Assembly: GCF_900143645.1 (NCBI RefSeq)
Contig: NZ_FRFD01000008.1
Span: 121,595-185,594 of the forward strand
Length of the DNA: 64,000 nucleotides
Reading direction: 5' to 3'
DNA from: Anaerocolumna xylanovorans DSM 12503
GTDB taxonomy: Bacteria > Bacillota > Clostridia > Lachnospirales > Lachnospiraceae
Shown piece after piece: positions 15,757 through 23,926 of the stretch. Each line of letters begins with the position of its first letter. Position 1 is the stretch's first letter. The notes beneath the pieces were generated by a model, which did not search any database, was not told where the DNA came from, and worked only from the letters and a program-made list of their open reading frames with translations. The position numbers and the translations under genes are program-made.

Positions 15757-17136
15757 ATGAATAATAAAAACGCATGGTTAAAATATGAAGATGGGCAATT
15801 GGCAGACATTACTGCTTTTTGCGAAGACTATAAGAACTTTATCACGAGCTGTAAAACCGAAAGGGAATGTGTCAGAGAAAGCATCAAACTGGCTGAAAAA
15901 GAAGGTTTTCAGGATTTAAAGGATTATATCCGCAGCGGAAAAGAGCTGAAGGCAGGGGATAGGGTATACATATCCAATATGGAGAAGGCAATTGCACTTT
16001 TTGTAATTGGAAGCCGTCCTCTGGAAGATGGATTAAAGATTCTGGGTGCCCATATTGATTCCCCCAGAATGGATTTAAAGCAGGTGCCTTTATATGAGGA
16101 TACAGAACTTGCCCTATTGGATACCCATTATTACGGCGGAATTAAGAAATACCAGTGGGTTACGCTTCCTTTAGCTATTCACGGTGTTGTGGTAAAGAAG
16201 GATGGAACAGTATTAAATATTGTAATCGGGGAAGACAAAGAAGACCCGGTAATCGGTGTAACAGACCTTTTGATCCATTTATCAGGAGCACAGCTTGAGA
16301 AGAAGGCTGCCAAGGTGGTTGAAGGAGAGGACTTAAATATATTGGTCGGCAGCATACCTTTAAAGGGAGAAGAAAAAGATGCTGTTAAGGCCAATATCCT
16401 TAAGATATTAAAGGATAAATATGATGTGGAAGAGGAAGATTTCCTGTCTGCGGAATTAGAAATCGTTCCTGCCGGTCAGGCAAGGGATTACGGTCTTGAT
16501 AAGAGTATGGTCATGGGGTACGGACAGGATGACAGAGTATGCTCCTATACCTCTTTGATGGCTGTTTTGGATTTAAAGGAAACAGACAGAACCTGTGCCT
16601 GCATATTGGTTGACAAAGAGGAAATCGGCAGTGTCGGAGCTTCGGGTATGCATTCCAAGTTTTTTGAAAACACCGTAGCAGAGATGATAGCCTTAACCGG
16701 TGAATACTCTGAGTTAAAGGTTAGACGCGCCATGTCGAATTCCCATATGCTCTCCTCTGATGTAAGTGCTGCCTTTGATCCGAATTATCCTGCGGTAATG
16801 GAGAAGAAGAATGCCGCTTATTTTGGACAGGGAATGGTATTTAACAAATATACCGGCTCCAGGGGAAAATCCAATTCCAATGATGCCAATCCTGAATTTA
16901 TGGCAAAGCTTCGAAAGATTATGGAAGATAATAAGATTTCCTTCCAGACTGCGGAACTTGGCAAGGTAGATGAAGGCGGCGGCGGCACCATAGCCTATAT
17001 CATGGCTAACTACAACATGGAAGTGATAGACAGCGGTGTTGCGGTTCTTAATATGCATGCTCCGTGGGAAATCACCAGCAAGGTGGATATTTATGAAACC
17101 TTTAAGGGCTATATTGCCTTTTTAAAGGACATGTAA
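15757..17136 (+). CDS. M18 family aminopeptidase
   Basis: This 459-residue cytoplasmic metallopeptidase has M18 signatures: LGAHIDSPRMDLK with a zinc-binding His/Asp, YGGIKKYQWVTLPLAIHGVVV, GYGQDDRVCSYTSL, and the catalytic LVDKEEIGSVGASGM with the acidic pair. The final HAPWEITSKVDIYET supplies the last metal-ligand His. Length agrees with the bacterial aminopeptidase-1 (ApeA-like) group. It removes N-terminal residues from peptides. The ribosome site is AGAAAGGA. It is monocistronic by its own promoter. Confidence 0.94.
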   Translation: MNNKNAWLKYEDGQLADITAFCEDYKNFITSCKTERECVRESIKLAEKEGFQDLKDYIRSGKELKAGDRVYISNMEKAIALFVIGSRPLEDGLKILGAHIDSPRMDLKQVPLYEDTELALLDTHYYGGIKKYQWVTLPLAIHGVVVKKDGTVLNIVIGEDKEDPVIGVTDLLIHLSGAQLEKKAAKVVEGEDLNILVGSIPLKGEEKDAVKANILKILKDKYDVEEEDFLSAELEIVPAGQARDYGLDKSMVMGYGQDDRVCSYTSLMAVLDLKETDRTCACILVDKEEIGSVGASGMHSKFFENTVAEMIALTGEYSELKVRRAMSNSHMLSSDVSAAFDPNYPAVMEKKNAAYFGQGMVFNKYTGSRGKSNSNDANPEFMAKLRKIMEDNKISFQTAELGKVDEGGGGTIAYIMANYNMEVIDSGVAVLNMHAPWEITSKVDIYETFKGYIAFLKDM

Positions 17137-17264
17137 GAAAGAATGAGGCAGTCGTGACCTCTTTATAATTAAGAATCCGCTGCCTTATATAATATACTTG
17201 GTACAAAAGAAGAAACAGGGTTATCACTGCACAAAGGTGCATGAGAGCAGGAAAGGAGCCACAC

Positions 17265-17570
17265 ATGGTAAGACATATTGTTTTATGGAAGTATAAAGAA
17301 GAGCTGACAGGGGAAGAGAGAAATACTCTGGGAGAAGAAGCAAAGAACAGGTTGGAAGCCCTAAAGGAAATAATACCCGGTATACTATCCTTAAAAGTAA
17401 TAACAAAGACACTGCCTACCGGAACCGGTAACTGTGACCTGATGCTTGATAGTGCCTTTATCAGCAGGGAAGCTCTGGACTTTTACCAGAACCATGAGGA
17501 GCATTTAAAAGCAGCAGCTTTTGTACGCAGTATTGTAGGCAGCCGCATTTGTGTGGATTACGAAGAATAA
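17265..17570 (+). CDS. Dabb-domain (stress-responsive alpha/beta barrel) small protein
   Basis: From ATG 17265 (AAAGGAG upstream) the product is 101 residues beginning VRHIVLWKYKEE, the typical Dabb start. It continues with an ALKEIIPGILSLKV strand-helix pattern and YQNHEEHLKAAAFVRSIVGSRICVDYE at the end. The fold is a dimeric ferredoxin-like barrel with no conserved catalytic role; some homologues act in stress. An in-frame ATG at 17241 is not supported by a ribosome site. An AGGCAG/CTGCCT inverted repeat (17146-17185) precedes it and may end the aminopeptidase transcript. Confidence 0.88.
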   Translation: MVRHIVLWKYKEELTGEERNTLGEEAKNRLEALKEIIPGILSLKVITKTLPTGTGNCDLMLDSAFISREALDFYQNHEEHLKAAAFVRSIVGSRICVDYEE

Positions 17571-17616
17571 AAATAATAAAAGACAGTAACTAAAAGGGAA
17601 ATATCAGGAGGATATC

Positions 17617-19404
17617 ATGGCAGAGTCGATGAAGGGCTTGCACAGAAGCCACAGATGTACCGAAGTAACAAAGGCTATGACCGGCGAAAAAGTGACGGTT
17701 ATGGGATGGGTACAAAAAAGCAGAAACAAAGGTAGTATTATATTCGTAGATCTAAGGGACCGTTCCGGGCTCCTTCAGATTATATTTGAGGAAGGAGACA
17801 TAAGCCACGAGGATTTTGCAAAAGCAGAAAAGCTAAGAAGCGAATTTGTTATTGCGGTAGAAGGAAAGGTAGAGCTTCGTTCCGGCGGCGTAAATGAAAA
17901 TATTGTGACCGGTGAGATAGAAGTGATAGCAGAAAGCCTTCGAATCCTTTCAGAGGCAGATACTCCTCCCTTCCCCATAGAAGAAAACAGTAAGACCAAG
18001 GAAGACCTGCGTTTAAAATACCGTTACCTTGACCTTAGAAGGCCGGATCTTCAAAATAACCTTATCATGAGAAGTAAGGTAGCAACCCTTACAAGGCAGT
18101 TTCTTTCCGAAGAGGGCTTTTTAGAAATCGAAACACCTATGCTTACGAAGAGTACACCGGAAGGCGCCAGAGATTATCTGGTACCCAGCCGCGTACATCC
18201 CGGCAATTTCTATGCCCTGCCCCAGTCGCCCCAGATATTCAAACAGCTGTTAATGTGTTCCGGTTATGACAGGTATTTTCAGATTGTAAAATGCTTCCGT
18301 GATGAGGATTTACGTGCAGACCGCCAGCCGGAATTTACCCAGATAGATATGGAGCTTTCCTTTGTAGACGTAGACGATGTTATCGGAGTGAACGAAAGAC
18401 TTCTAAGCAGAATGTTTAAAGAAACCATCGGCGTTGAAGTCCCCCTGCCTATTCAAAGGATGACTTATAAAGAAGCCATGGAAAGATTCGGTTCAGATAA
18501 GCCGGATATCCGTTTTGGCATGGAGCTTAAAGATGTATCCGATACGGTAAGGACAAGCGGATTTTCTGTATTTACCGATGCCATTAAAAATGGTGGTTCC
18601 GTAAGAGGTATCAATGCAGAAGGCCAGGCGGAGATGCCAAGAAAGAAGATTGATGCTCTGGTTCAGTTTGCAAAGGATTTCGGTGCCAAGGGTCTGGCAT
18701 ACCTTAGTATCAATACAGACGGTACTTACAAGTCCTCCTTTGCCAAGTTTATGACAGAAGAAGAGCTAAAGGCTCTTACAGAAAAGATGCAGGCAAAACC
18801 CGGAGACCTTTTATTCTTTGCGGCAGATGAAGACGATATCGTATTTGATGTACTTGGAAACTTAAGATTAGAGCTTGCAAGAGGTCTTGACCTGCTGAAA
18901 AAGGATGAATATAAATTCTTATGGGTAACTGAATTCCCTCTTCTTGAATATTCCAAGGAAGAAGGAAGATATACAGCAAAGCACCATCCTTTTACCATGC
19001 CGATGGAGGAGGATTTGGAGCTTCTTAATACCCATCCCGAAAAGGTACGTGCCAAGGCATATGATATCGTACTAAACGGTACAGAAATCGGCGGCGGCAG
19101 TGTAAGAATATATCAGAACAATGTCCAGGAGAAGATGTTTGAGGTATTAGGCTTTACGAAGGAAGAGGCCTATGACCGTTTTGGCTTCCTCTTAAATGCC
19201 TTTAAATACGGTGTACCTCCTCATGCAGGCCTAGCCTACGGTCTGGATCGTCTTATTATGCTTATGGCACAGGAAGACAGTATCCGTGATGTAATTGCTT
19301 TCCCGAAGGTGAAGGATGCTTCCTGCCTTATGACAGAGGCCCCGAATGTTGTAGATGAGAAACAGTTACAGGAGCTGGGAATTGGTATTACAGAGAATAA
19401 ATAG
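17617..19404 (+). CDS. aspS: Aspartyl-tRNA synthetase
   Basis: This 595-residue class II synthetase has an N-terminal OB-fold anticodon-binding domain (GWVQKSRNKGSIIFVDLRDRSG), class II motifs (QSPQIFKQLLMCSGYDRYFQIVKCFRDEDLRADRQPEFTQ split over motifs 1-2), the bacterial GAD insertion (about residues 285-430) and motif 3 (GLAYGLDRLIMLM). It charges tRNA-Asp, possibly also tRNA-Asn if an amidotransferase is present. The ribosome site is AGGAGG. No T-box leader fits in the 46-base gap upstream. Confidence 0.97.
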   Translation: MAESMKGLHRSHRCTEVTKAMTGEKVTVMGWVQKSRNKGSIIFVDLRDRSGLLQIIFEEGDISHEDFAKAEKLRSEFVIAVEGKVELRSGGVNENIVTGEIEVIAESLRILSEADTPPFPIEENSKTKEDLRLKYRYLDLRRPDLQNNLIMRSKVATLTRQFLSEEGFLEIETPMLTKSTPEGARDYLVPSRVHPGNFYALPQSPQIFKQLLMCSGYDRYFQIVKCFRDEDLRADRQPEFTQIDMELSFVDVDDVIGVNERLLSRMFKETIGVEVPLPIQRMTYKEAMERFGSDKPDIRFGMELKDVSDTVRTSGFSVFTDAIKNGGSVRGINAEGQAEMPRKKIDALVQFAKDFGAKGLAYLSINTDGTYKSSFAKFMTEEELKALTEKMQAKPGDLLFFAADEDDIVFDVLGNLRLELARGLDLLKKDEYKFLWVTEFPLLEYSKEEGRYTAKHHPFTMPMEEDLELLNTHPEKVRAKAYDIVLNGTEIGGGSVRIYQNNVQEKMFEVLGFTKEEAYDRFGFLLNAFKYGVPPHAGLAYGLDRLIMLMAQEDSIRDVIAFPKVKDASCLMTEAPNVVDEKQLQELGIGITENK

Positions 19405-19435
19405 ATAGCACAGCGCATTGTCTAAAGGTATCTTG

Positions 19436-19492
19436 CTGGCTTTGTATGTATAAAACAGACAAATTATGTACGGCTAATGCATACAAAGCCAG
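19436..19492 (+). terminator. Inverted repeat downstream of aspS
   Basis: CTGGCTTTGTATG (19436-19448) pairs perfectly with CATACAAAGCCAG (19480-19492), with a 31-base loop and only a weak T stretch (TATTGTTT) after. It likely separates aspS from the minus-strand genes. Confidence 0.55.
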
Positions 19493-19510
19493 TATTGTTT
19501 CCAGGCATAC

Positions 19511-19783
19511 TTATTTGCTTAAGAAATGCAAGAATATTGCAATATGTATAAATAAGATGCAAGGCATACCCAATAAAAATTTCATGTGTTTAGTTTTGTG
19601 ATGAAAAAAGAACATACCAAGGAGTGAACCAAGGCTGCCTCCGATTACAGATGAAAGAAAAAGCGTACTTTCTTTTATTCGCCATTTATTTTTTCTGGCT
19701 TTGTATTTATCAATACCCATAAGCAGAAAAGATAAAGTATTTACAAATGTGAAATAGGTAAGCAGCAAATAAGAAAATTGCAA
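19511..19783 (-). CDS. DUF1294 family small membrane protein
   Basis: This 90-residue protein has about three hydrophobic segments and the DUF1294 pattern: FLLMGIDKYKARKNKWRIKESTLFL, GGSLGSLLGMFFFHHKTKH and MKFLLGMPCILF. The family is often fused to cold-shock domains, which is notable because a cold-shock gene lies 800 bp away. Function is unknown. It follows the XRE regulator on the same strand by 30 bases and is probably cotranscribed. Confidence 0.82.
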   Translation of the reverse strand: MQFSYLLLTYFTFVNTLSFLLMGIDKYKARKNKWRIKESTLFLSSVIGGSLGSLLGMFFFHHKTKHMKFLLGMPCILFIHIAIFLHFLSK

Positions 19784-19813
19784 TGTAATCCAATCCTCCT
19801 TACTGTGGTCAAA

Positions 19814-20209
19814 TTATTTCTTTTTACCGACCTTATTTTCCAGATAAGCCAATAACTGTTTTTTCTCAAGAGAGTTTAGTTTTCGAAAAAGGACAAACAG
19901 TCTTTTTTCTTCTGGTGAAAGCTGTATTATCTTAGGTTTACCAGGAGGTGATACCAATTGAGGAATGTCGCTGCTATAAACTATATCCTCCTGAATAGGT
20001 ATGGTATTTGAATTGATAAAAACTTCTATATCAACATTGTACAGCTTAGCCAGTTTCAATAATGTTCTGTAATCGGGAGTGCGTATTCCAGACTCATAGT
20101 GAGCATACCCCTGCCTGGTCATGCTCAAATAGCATGCCACTTTCGTCTGGGTATAATGCCTAGAGGTTCTCAATTCCTTTAATTTGTCCTTAAGTAATAA
20201 TTCTGGCAT
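19814..20209 (-). CDS. XRE family helix-turn-helix regulator
   Basis: This 131-residue protein has a Cro/CI-type HTH in residues 7-62 (LKELRTSRHYTQTKVACYLSMTRQGYAHYESG, then TLLKLAKLYNVDIEVFI). A linker and a C-terminal helix (FRKLNSLEKKQLLAYLENKVGKK) follow, likely for dimerisation. The ribosome site AAAGGGAG lies seven bases upstream. It precedes the DUF1294 gene and is divergent from the cold-shock gene. Its target is unknown. Confidence 0.88.
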   Translation of the reverse strand: MPELLLKDKLKELRTSRHYTQTKVACYLSMTRQGYAHYESGIRTPDYRTLLKLAKLYNVDIEVFINSNTIPIQEDIVYSSDIPQLVSPPGKPKIIQLSPEEKRLFVLFRKLNSLEKKQLLAYLENKVGKKK

Positions 20210-20465
20210 AGTAAGCTCCCTTTTTATGCTTATTTATATAGAATCAATATAAAAATACTACAGGATTTTTACCGGAATCATATAACCTATCTATTAAGTC
20301 AAATCTTATAATTTTCTTCCTCTTTGTCTCCCCATACTCAGCGATATTATAGTATAAAAAATTACGATACTGTAAGAATTATATAACAATTCCGGTATTA
20401 TCTCAATTTAAACTTTAAAGGAGAGATGAAGCGGGCTAATTGTAAAGAAATTTCCAAAAAAATGT

Positions 20466-20494
20466 TTGACATTAGTATAATAAAGTGTTATTAT
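20466..20494 (+). promoter_or_regulatory. Extended -10 promoter of the cold-shock gene
   Basis: TTGACA (20466-20471), 17-bp spacer, TATTAT (20489-20494) with TG one base before the -10. The leader is about 58 nt and AT-rich. The rest of the 290-bp gap back to the XRE gene is AT-rich and shows no clear gene. Confidence 0.75.
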
Positions 20495-20558
20495 AAATTT
20501 GTTGCAGAAGATGCAATGCACTATAAATGTAGATTATTTTTTATTTGGAGGAAATAAC

Positions 20559-20759
20559 ATGAACAAAGGTACAGTAAAATGGTTTAACAATCAAAAAGGT
20601 TTTGGTTTCATTTCCGATGAGCAGGGTAACGATGTATTCGTTCACTACTCAGGACTTAACATGGATGGCTTCAAGTCTTTAGAAGAAGGACAAGAAGTTG
20701 CTTTTGATGTTGTTCAGGGAGCAAAGGGACCTCAGGCAACCAACGTAACAAAATTATAA
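20559..20759 (+). CDS. Cold-shock protein (CspA family)
   Basis: This 66-residue cold-shock domain protein starts at ATG 20559 behind TTGGAGGAAATAAC; the longer frame from 20499 overlaps the promoter. RNP1 (KGFGFISD) and RNP2 (VFVHYS) are intact, giving a nucleic-acid chaperone that melts RNA structure. The end (GPQATNVTKL) is typical. It is monocistronic, with a strong promoter and an ideal terminator. Confidence 0.96.
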   Translation: MNKGTVKWFNNQKGFGFISDEQGNDVFVHYSGLNMDGFKSLEEGQEVAFDVVQGAKGPQATNVTKL

Positions 20760-20851
20760 TCATCAAGTTTCAGTGTACCTTTTTCTTGATATATAAATTT
20801 TAAGAATTTTTATACAGAAAATAGCTATATTGTATCAAACGAGATTGATTG

Positions 20852-20880
20852 AAAGGTTATCCTTCGGGATAACCTTTTTT
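20852..20880 (+). terminator. Terminator of the cold-shock gene
   Basis: An 11-bp perfect stem AAAGGTTATCC / GGATAACCTTT with a TTCG tetraloop (20863-20866) and a T run. This is a textbook rho-independent terminator. Confidence 0.92.
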
Positions 20881-20895
20881 AAATGGATAAATGAC

Positions 20896-20974
20896 GTGAA
20901 AAATAAAAGACATTTTTTCACACTTCTATTTAAGCAGTTTCGCAAGTAAACCTGCGATATGCATGGGGATTAAT
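20896..20974 (+). repeat. Mosaic start-codon repeat, copy R3
   Basis: A hairpin: GTGAAAAA (20896-20903) with TTTTTCAC (20914-20921). Linker: ACTTCTATTTAAGCAGT. B palindrome: TCGCA (20940-20944) with TGCGA (20953-20957). Then TATGCATGGGGATTAAT and ATG at 20975. The linker, B arm and ATGCA tract nearly match copy R8 before the MATE gene on the other strand. The GGGGA tract is the only ribosome site. Confidence 0.88.
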
Positions 20975-22549
20975 ATGATAATAACCTTTCTGCCGTCTAA
21001 TAAAAAAGTTCATATAGAACAGGGAATGAGCCTGCAGGAAGCTGCTGTTAATATCGGAATTGATACTAACGGAGTATGCAGTGGAAAGAAAACCTGTGGT
21101 AAATGCAAGGTGCTGGTAACAAAGGGAAATGATAGAATGTTTTCGGCAGAGGAGATGCATTTCCTGACAGAGGAGGAGAAAGACAGAGGGATAAGACTGG
21201 CCTGTTGTCTTTCTCCTGCTTCGGATGCCTGTGTAATCGTAGAACAAAAGGAAAGCCGGACTGCGGAACACAGTGTAATGATGCCATTGGATATAGCCGA
21301 AAGTGATTCTTTGGGTATTGTAGTGGATATTGGAACCACGAATTTAGAAGGGGCTCTTTATGGCAGAAAGAAAAGGACAGCGTTAGAGATCAAAGGAATA
21401 CCTAATCCGCAGAGAATATATGGAGGGGATGTAGTATCCCGTATTACCTATGCCATAGAAGGCAGCCAAAATGCTCTAAAACTTAAGGAATTGATAAAAG
21501 AGGCTGTTAATATCCTTATAAAGGAGCTTGCAGCGGAGCAGGGAATATCTCCGTATCGGATAGAGAAGGTTGTTATGGCGGGGAATACGACAATGACAAA
21601 TCTCTTTCTTGGGCGTTCAGTAAATGGTTTATCCAGAGCACCCTTTCAGAGTGACACCTACGCCGGCAGCCGATTAAATTCACGGGAGGCAGGAATTACT
21701 GTCAGTACAGCAGGGGATGTATATGTGCTGCCCGGCATCAGCGGACATGTCGGAGGAGATGCCTTAGCCTGTATCTTAAGTACAAAGCTTTACAGAGAGG
21801 AAAAGAAGGTTCTTCTTTTGGATATTGGTACCAATGGCGAAATTGTACTATGTGATGGGAATAAACTGGTAGCCTGCTCGGTGGCAGCCGGTCCTGCCTT
21901 TGAGGGAGGTAATATCTCCTGTGGTATGAGGGCAGAGAGAGGAGCCATAACCACGGTCCGGTACCAGGATAATCACTTCGAAGTACAGTTTATAGGAGAT
22001 GAAAGCAAAGAAGCTTATCCAACGGGTATATGTGGTTCAGGGCTGATTGAATGTATCTATGAGCTTTATGAGAATGGAAAAATGGATGAAACGGGCAGAC
22101 TTCTTGGAAGTGCAGGAGAGGAGAACCGTATCATAATATGGAGTAAAGATAAAAAAGAGCTTTCGGTTACGCAAAAGGATATCAGGGAATACCAATTGGC
22201 ACAGGGGGCCGTAAGGGCAGGAGTGACTATACTGCTTAAAAATGCAGGTTTACGGGCAGAAGAACTGGATAAGATCTATCTGGCCGGGAATTTCGGAAGA
22301 AGCCTTTCTGTAAGAAAGGCTATGGCAATTGGCTTGTTACCTTCGGTTAGTGAAGAAATCGTGGAATATATCGGCAATGGAGTGCTGGCAGGTGCTGCAA
22401 AAATTCTTTCAGAGGAAATTTCCATCCAGGAGGCAGAAGAAATAAGCAGGAATACAGGGCATATAGAACTGGCATTGGAGCCTTCTTTTGAGGAGCAGTT
22501 TATTAAGGCAATTTCATTTCCGCCTAAAATAAAGGATACTGCATTTTAG
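20975..22549 (+). CDS. RACo-like corrinoid protein activator: [2Fe-2S] ferredoxin plus ASKHA ATPase
   Basis: This 524-residue protein begins with a plant-type ferredoxin domain (residues 1-80; Cys ligands in GVCSGKKTCGKCKVL and LACC), followed by a DUF4445/RACo actin-like ATPase domain with phosphate loops GIVVDIGTTNLEG and LLLDIGTNGEIVLC and a late AGNFGRSLSVRKA segment. Such proteins use ATP to reduce Co(II) corrinoid cofactors of methyltransferases back to active Co(I). The start at 20975 is chosen because the upstream ATG at 20963 is inside the repeat. It converges on a cobalamin-riboswitch uptake unit. No partner methyltransferase is in the window. Confidence 0.9.
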   Translation: MIITFLPSNKKVHIEQGMSLQEAAVNIGIDTNGVCSGKKTCGKCKVLVTKGNDRMFSAEEMHFLTEEEKDRGIRLACCLSPASDACVIVEQKESRTAEHSVMMPLDIAESDSLGIVVDIGTTNLEGALYGRKKRTALEIKGIPNPQRIYGGDVVSRITYAIEGSQNALKLKELIKEAVNILIKELAAEQGISPYRIEKVVMAGNTTMTNLFLGRSVNGLSRAPFQSDTYAGSRLNSREAGITVSTAGDVYVLPGISGHVGGDALACILSTKLYREEKKVLLLDIGTNGEIVLCDGNKLVACSVAAGPAFEGGNISCGMRAERGAITTVRYQDNHFEVQFIGDESKEAYPTGICGSGLIECIYELYENGKMDETGRLLGSAGEENRIIIWSKDKKELSVTQKDIREYQLAQGAVRAGVTILLKNAGLRAEELDKIYLAGNFGRSLSVRKAMAIGLLPSVSEEIVEYIGNGVLAGAAKILSEEISIQEAEEISRNTGHIELALEPSFEEQFIKAISFPPKIKDTAF

Positions 22550-22583
22550 ATTAGCTTATATATCTAAAATGCAATATCCTTTT
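22531..22583. terminator. Bidirectional terminator between RACo-like and ECF S-component genes
   Basis: AGGATACTGCATTTTAGA (from 22533) pairs with TCTAAAATGCAATATCCT (from 22563) with one mismatch, flanked by A and T runs. Its left arm includes the RACo-like stop codon. Confidence 0.85.
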
Positions 22584-22589
22584 CTTTGT

Positions 22590-23132
22590 TTAGTAGCGTT
22601 CATAGCTTTTCATAAGGAAACTTAGTACCTTATAAGAAGGTTTAAATAAGAAAAGTGCTACAAAAAAATTACTGACACCATGGATTAAATCGAAGATAAT
22701 GCCACTCATCCAATAGGCGAAAGCATTCTGTAAACCGCCGCTGAAACCACTGCTTGTAAGAACCATAAAAAAGCTTATAGGAGCAAACAGGGCTCCGAAG
22801 CTTAATCCAAAAGCGCCTGAAACCAGGGCCCAGGTAAGGGAGGGCAAATTCAGAGGGTTGTTATTCCGGCAAAGAATTCTCCCTAACAGATAAAGGAGAA
22901 ACCATACATACAAATAACCGATAAACCAAGTACCAAAACCAAAGAAAAGTCCTTCCAGAAGAACAAAGACTGTAATGATGAGAAGGGTTTTTCTCTTTAA
23001 TACGCAGGTATATACCAGAACCAGAAGGGACACCAGTTCGATATTGGGAATACCCTGCAGTATATATTGCAGGGCAAAAAGAATGGAGCTTAACATACCA
23101 ATAAGGGTAATATTCTTTATACTGATTTTCAT
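22590..23132 (-). CDS. ECF transporter S component, probably for cobalamin
   Basis: This 180-residue membrane protein has about six hydrophobic segments and a short basic N-terminus, the size and pattern of ECF substrate-binding S components (IVSLLVLVY-like stretches, GIIFDLIHGVSNFFVALFLF near the end). It lies four bases after the DUF4430 gene and downstream of a cobalamin riboswitch, so corrinoid uptake with a shared ECF energy module (encoded elsewhere) is the best reading. It would be of the CbrT type; direct sequence proof of B12 binding is lacking. Confidence 0.82.
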   Translation of the reverse strand: MKISIKNITLIGMLSSILFALQYILQGIPNIELVSLLVLVYTCVLKRKTLLIITVFVLLEGLFFGFGTWFIGYLYVWFLLYLLGRILCRNNNPLNLPSLTWALVSGAFGLSFGALFAPISFFMVLTSSGFSGGLQNAFAYWMSGIIFDLIHGVSNFFVALFLFKPSYKVLSFLMKSYERY

Positions 23133-23136
23133 GTTA

Positions 23137-23538
23137 TCAGCCGGTTGTTAAAGTGATTTCAAAGTGATCCCCGTCAGAGATGGGAGTGGTATCAACGCCG
23201 GTATCGAGTGCTTTTTTGTCCTTGGTAAAACACCACCATTCTTTCTTGCTCTCATCAACGGTAACTCCGTCAACAGTCTTCACAAATAATCCATATTGGG
23301 TCTCGTCTCCGGAGATTAATTTCTTTTCTTCCAGAGCTTTTCTTAAGAACTCTGCATCTGTATTGATATCAAAGGTTTTGCTGGTGCCGTCCCCCAGGAC
23401 CACCTCCGCCACAATATGCTTTGAGCCTTCTTGTGTTTCAGGTTTAAAGACATTGTATAAAATAGCCATGGCAGCAATCACTGCCACAAAAATAATAAGA
23501 CCGATAATCGGTTTTTTCATGGATTTCTTGTTTTCCAT
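23137..23538 (-). CDS. DUF4430 (transcobalamin-like C-terminal domain) membrane-anchored protein
   Basis: From ATG 23538 (AAGGAGG upstream) the product is 133 residues; the longer start at 23559 lies in the ribosome site. A signal anchor (IIGLIIFVAVIAAMAILYNVF) holds it on the outer membrane face. The rest is one DUF4430 domain (VVLGDGTSKTFDINTDAEFLRKAL, then WWCFTKDKKALDTGVDTTPISDGDHFEITL), related to the C-terminal domain of transcobalamin and intrinsic factor. With a B12 riboswitch upstream and an S component downstream, it probably captures corrinoid for the transporter. Confidence 0.85.
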   Translation of the reverse strand: MENKKSMKKPIIGLIIFVAVIAAMAILYNVFKPETQEGSKHIVAEVVLGDGTSKTFDINTDAEFLRKALEEKKLISGDETQYGLFVKTVDGVTVDESKKEWWCFTKDKKALDTGVDTTPISDGDHFEITLTTG

Positions 23539-23582
23539 AGTTTCCTCCTTTTCTTCCATCCTCCGTGGAAATTAAGCGGTAC

Positions 23583-23785
23583 AGACAGCAGCAGGTATTC
23601 TGGCTCATGAATCAGCATCTGTTATGAATCTTCCCAGGTAAATAACCCAGTGATTGTAAAACTGTAACCAGCTTCACGGACATAACAGACTCCTCATATA
23701 CAGCGGCGGGACCGCACAGGAATCTGACCTGTTTCCCTATTATGTCACGGCCAATAACAGCGTGACCACTTACTGTCTTTAAGAC
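23583..23785 (-). promoter_or_regulatory. Cobalamin riboswitch
   Basis: Read on the minus strand the leader contains the conserved B12-riboswitch pieces in order: AGGGAAACAGGT, ATTCCTGTGCGG, TCCCGCCGCTGT, CACTGG, CCTGGGAAG and CAGAATACCTGCTG. These are the core four-way junction and the B12 box region. It ends about 45 nt before the DUF4430 start, with no evident intrinsic terminator between, so translational control is more likely. Confidence 0.93.
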
Positions 23786-23791
23786 TTATCA

Positions 23792-23820
23792 AGTATATCA
23801 TTGCAGGAGAGGGCTGTCAA
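23792..23820 (-). promoter_or_regulatory. Promoter of the riboswitch/B12 uptake unit
   Basis: On the minus strand: perfect TTGACA (23820-23815), 17-bp spacer, TATACT (23797-23792). The start falls near 23785, exactly at the riboswitch 5' edge. Confidence 0.85.
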
Positions 23821-23926
23821 TTCTTCCGATAGAACTTTTACTTGGTAAACTGTAAAAGATATGCTTGAACTTTTCAGATATATAGATTATTCTTATACAT
23901 ATAAACAGAACAGAAGGAGAAGCATT

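Noticed and set aside
17571..17616. T-box leader for aspS
   Set aside because: The gap is only 46 bases and contains no T-box or specifier structure.
20426..20560. 44-codon ORF (MKRANCKEIS) overlapping the cold-shock promoter
   Set aside because: It spans the -35/-10 elements and its ribosome-site spacing is only about two bases.
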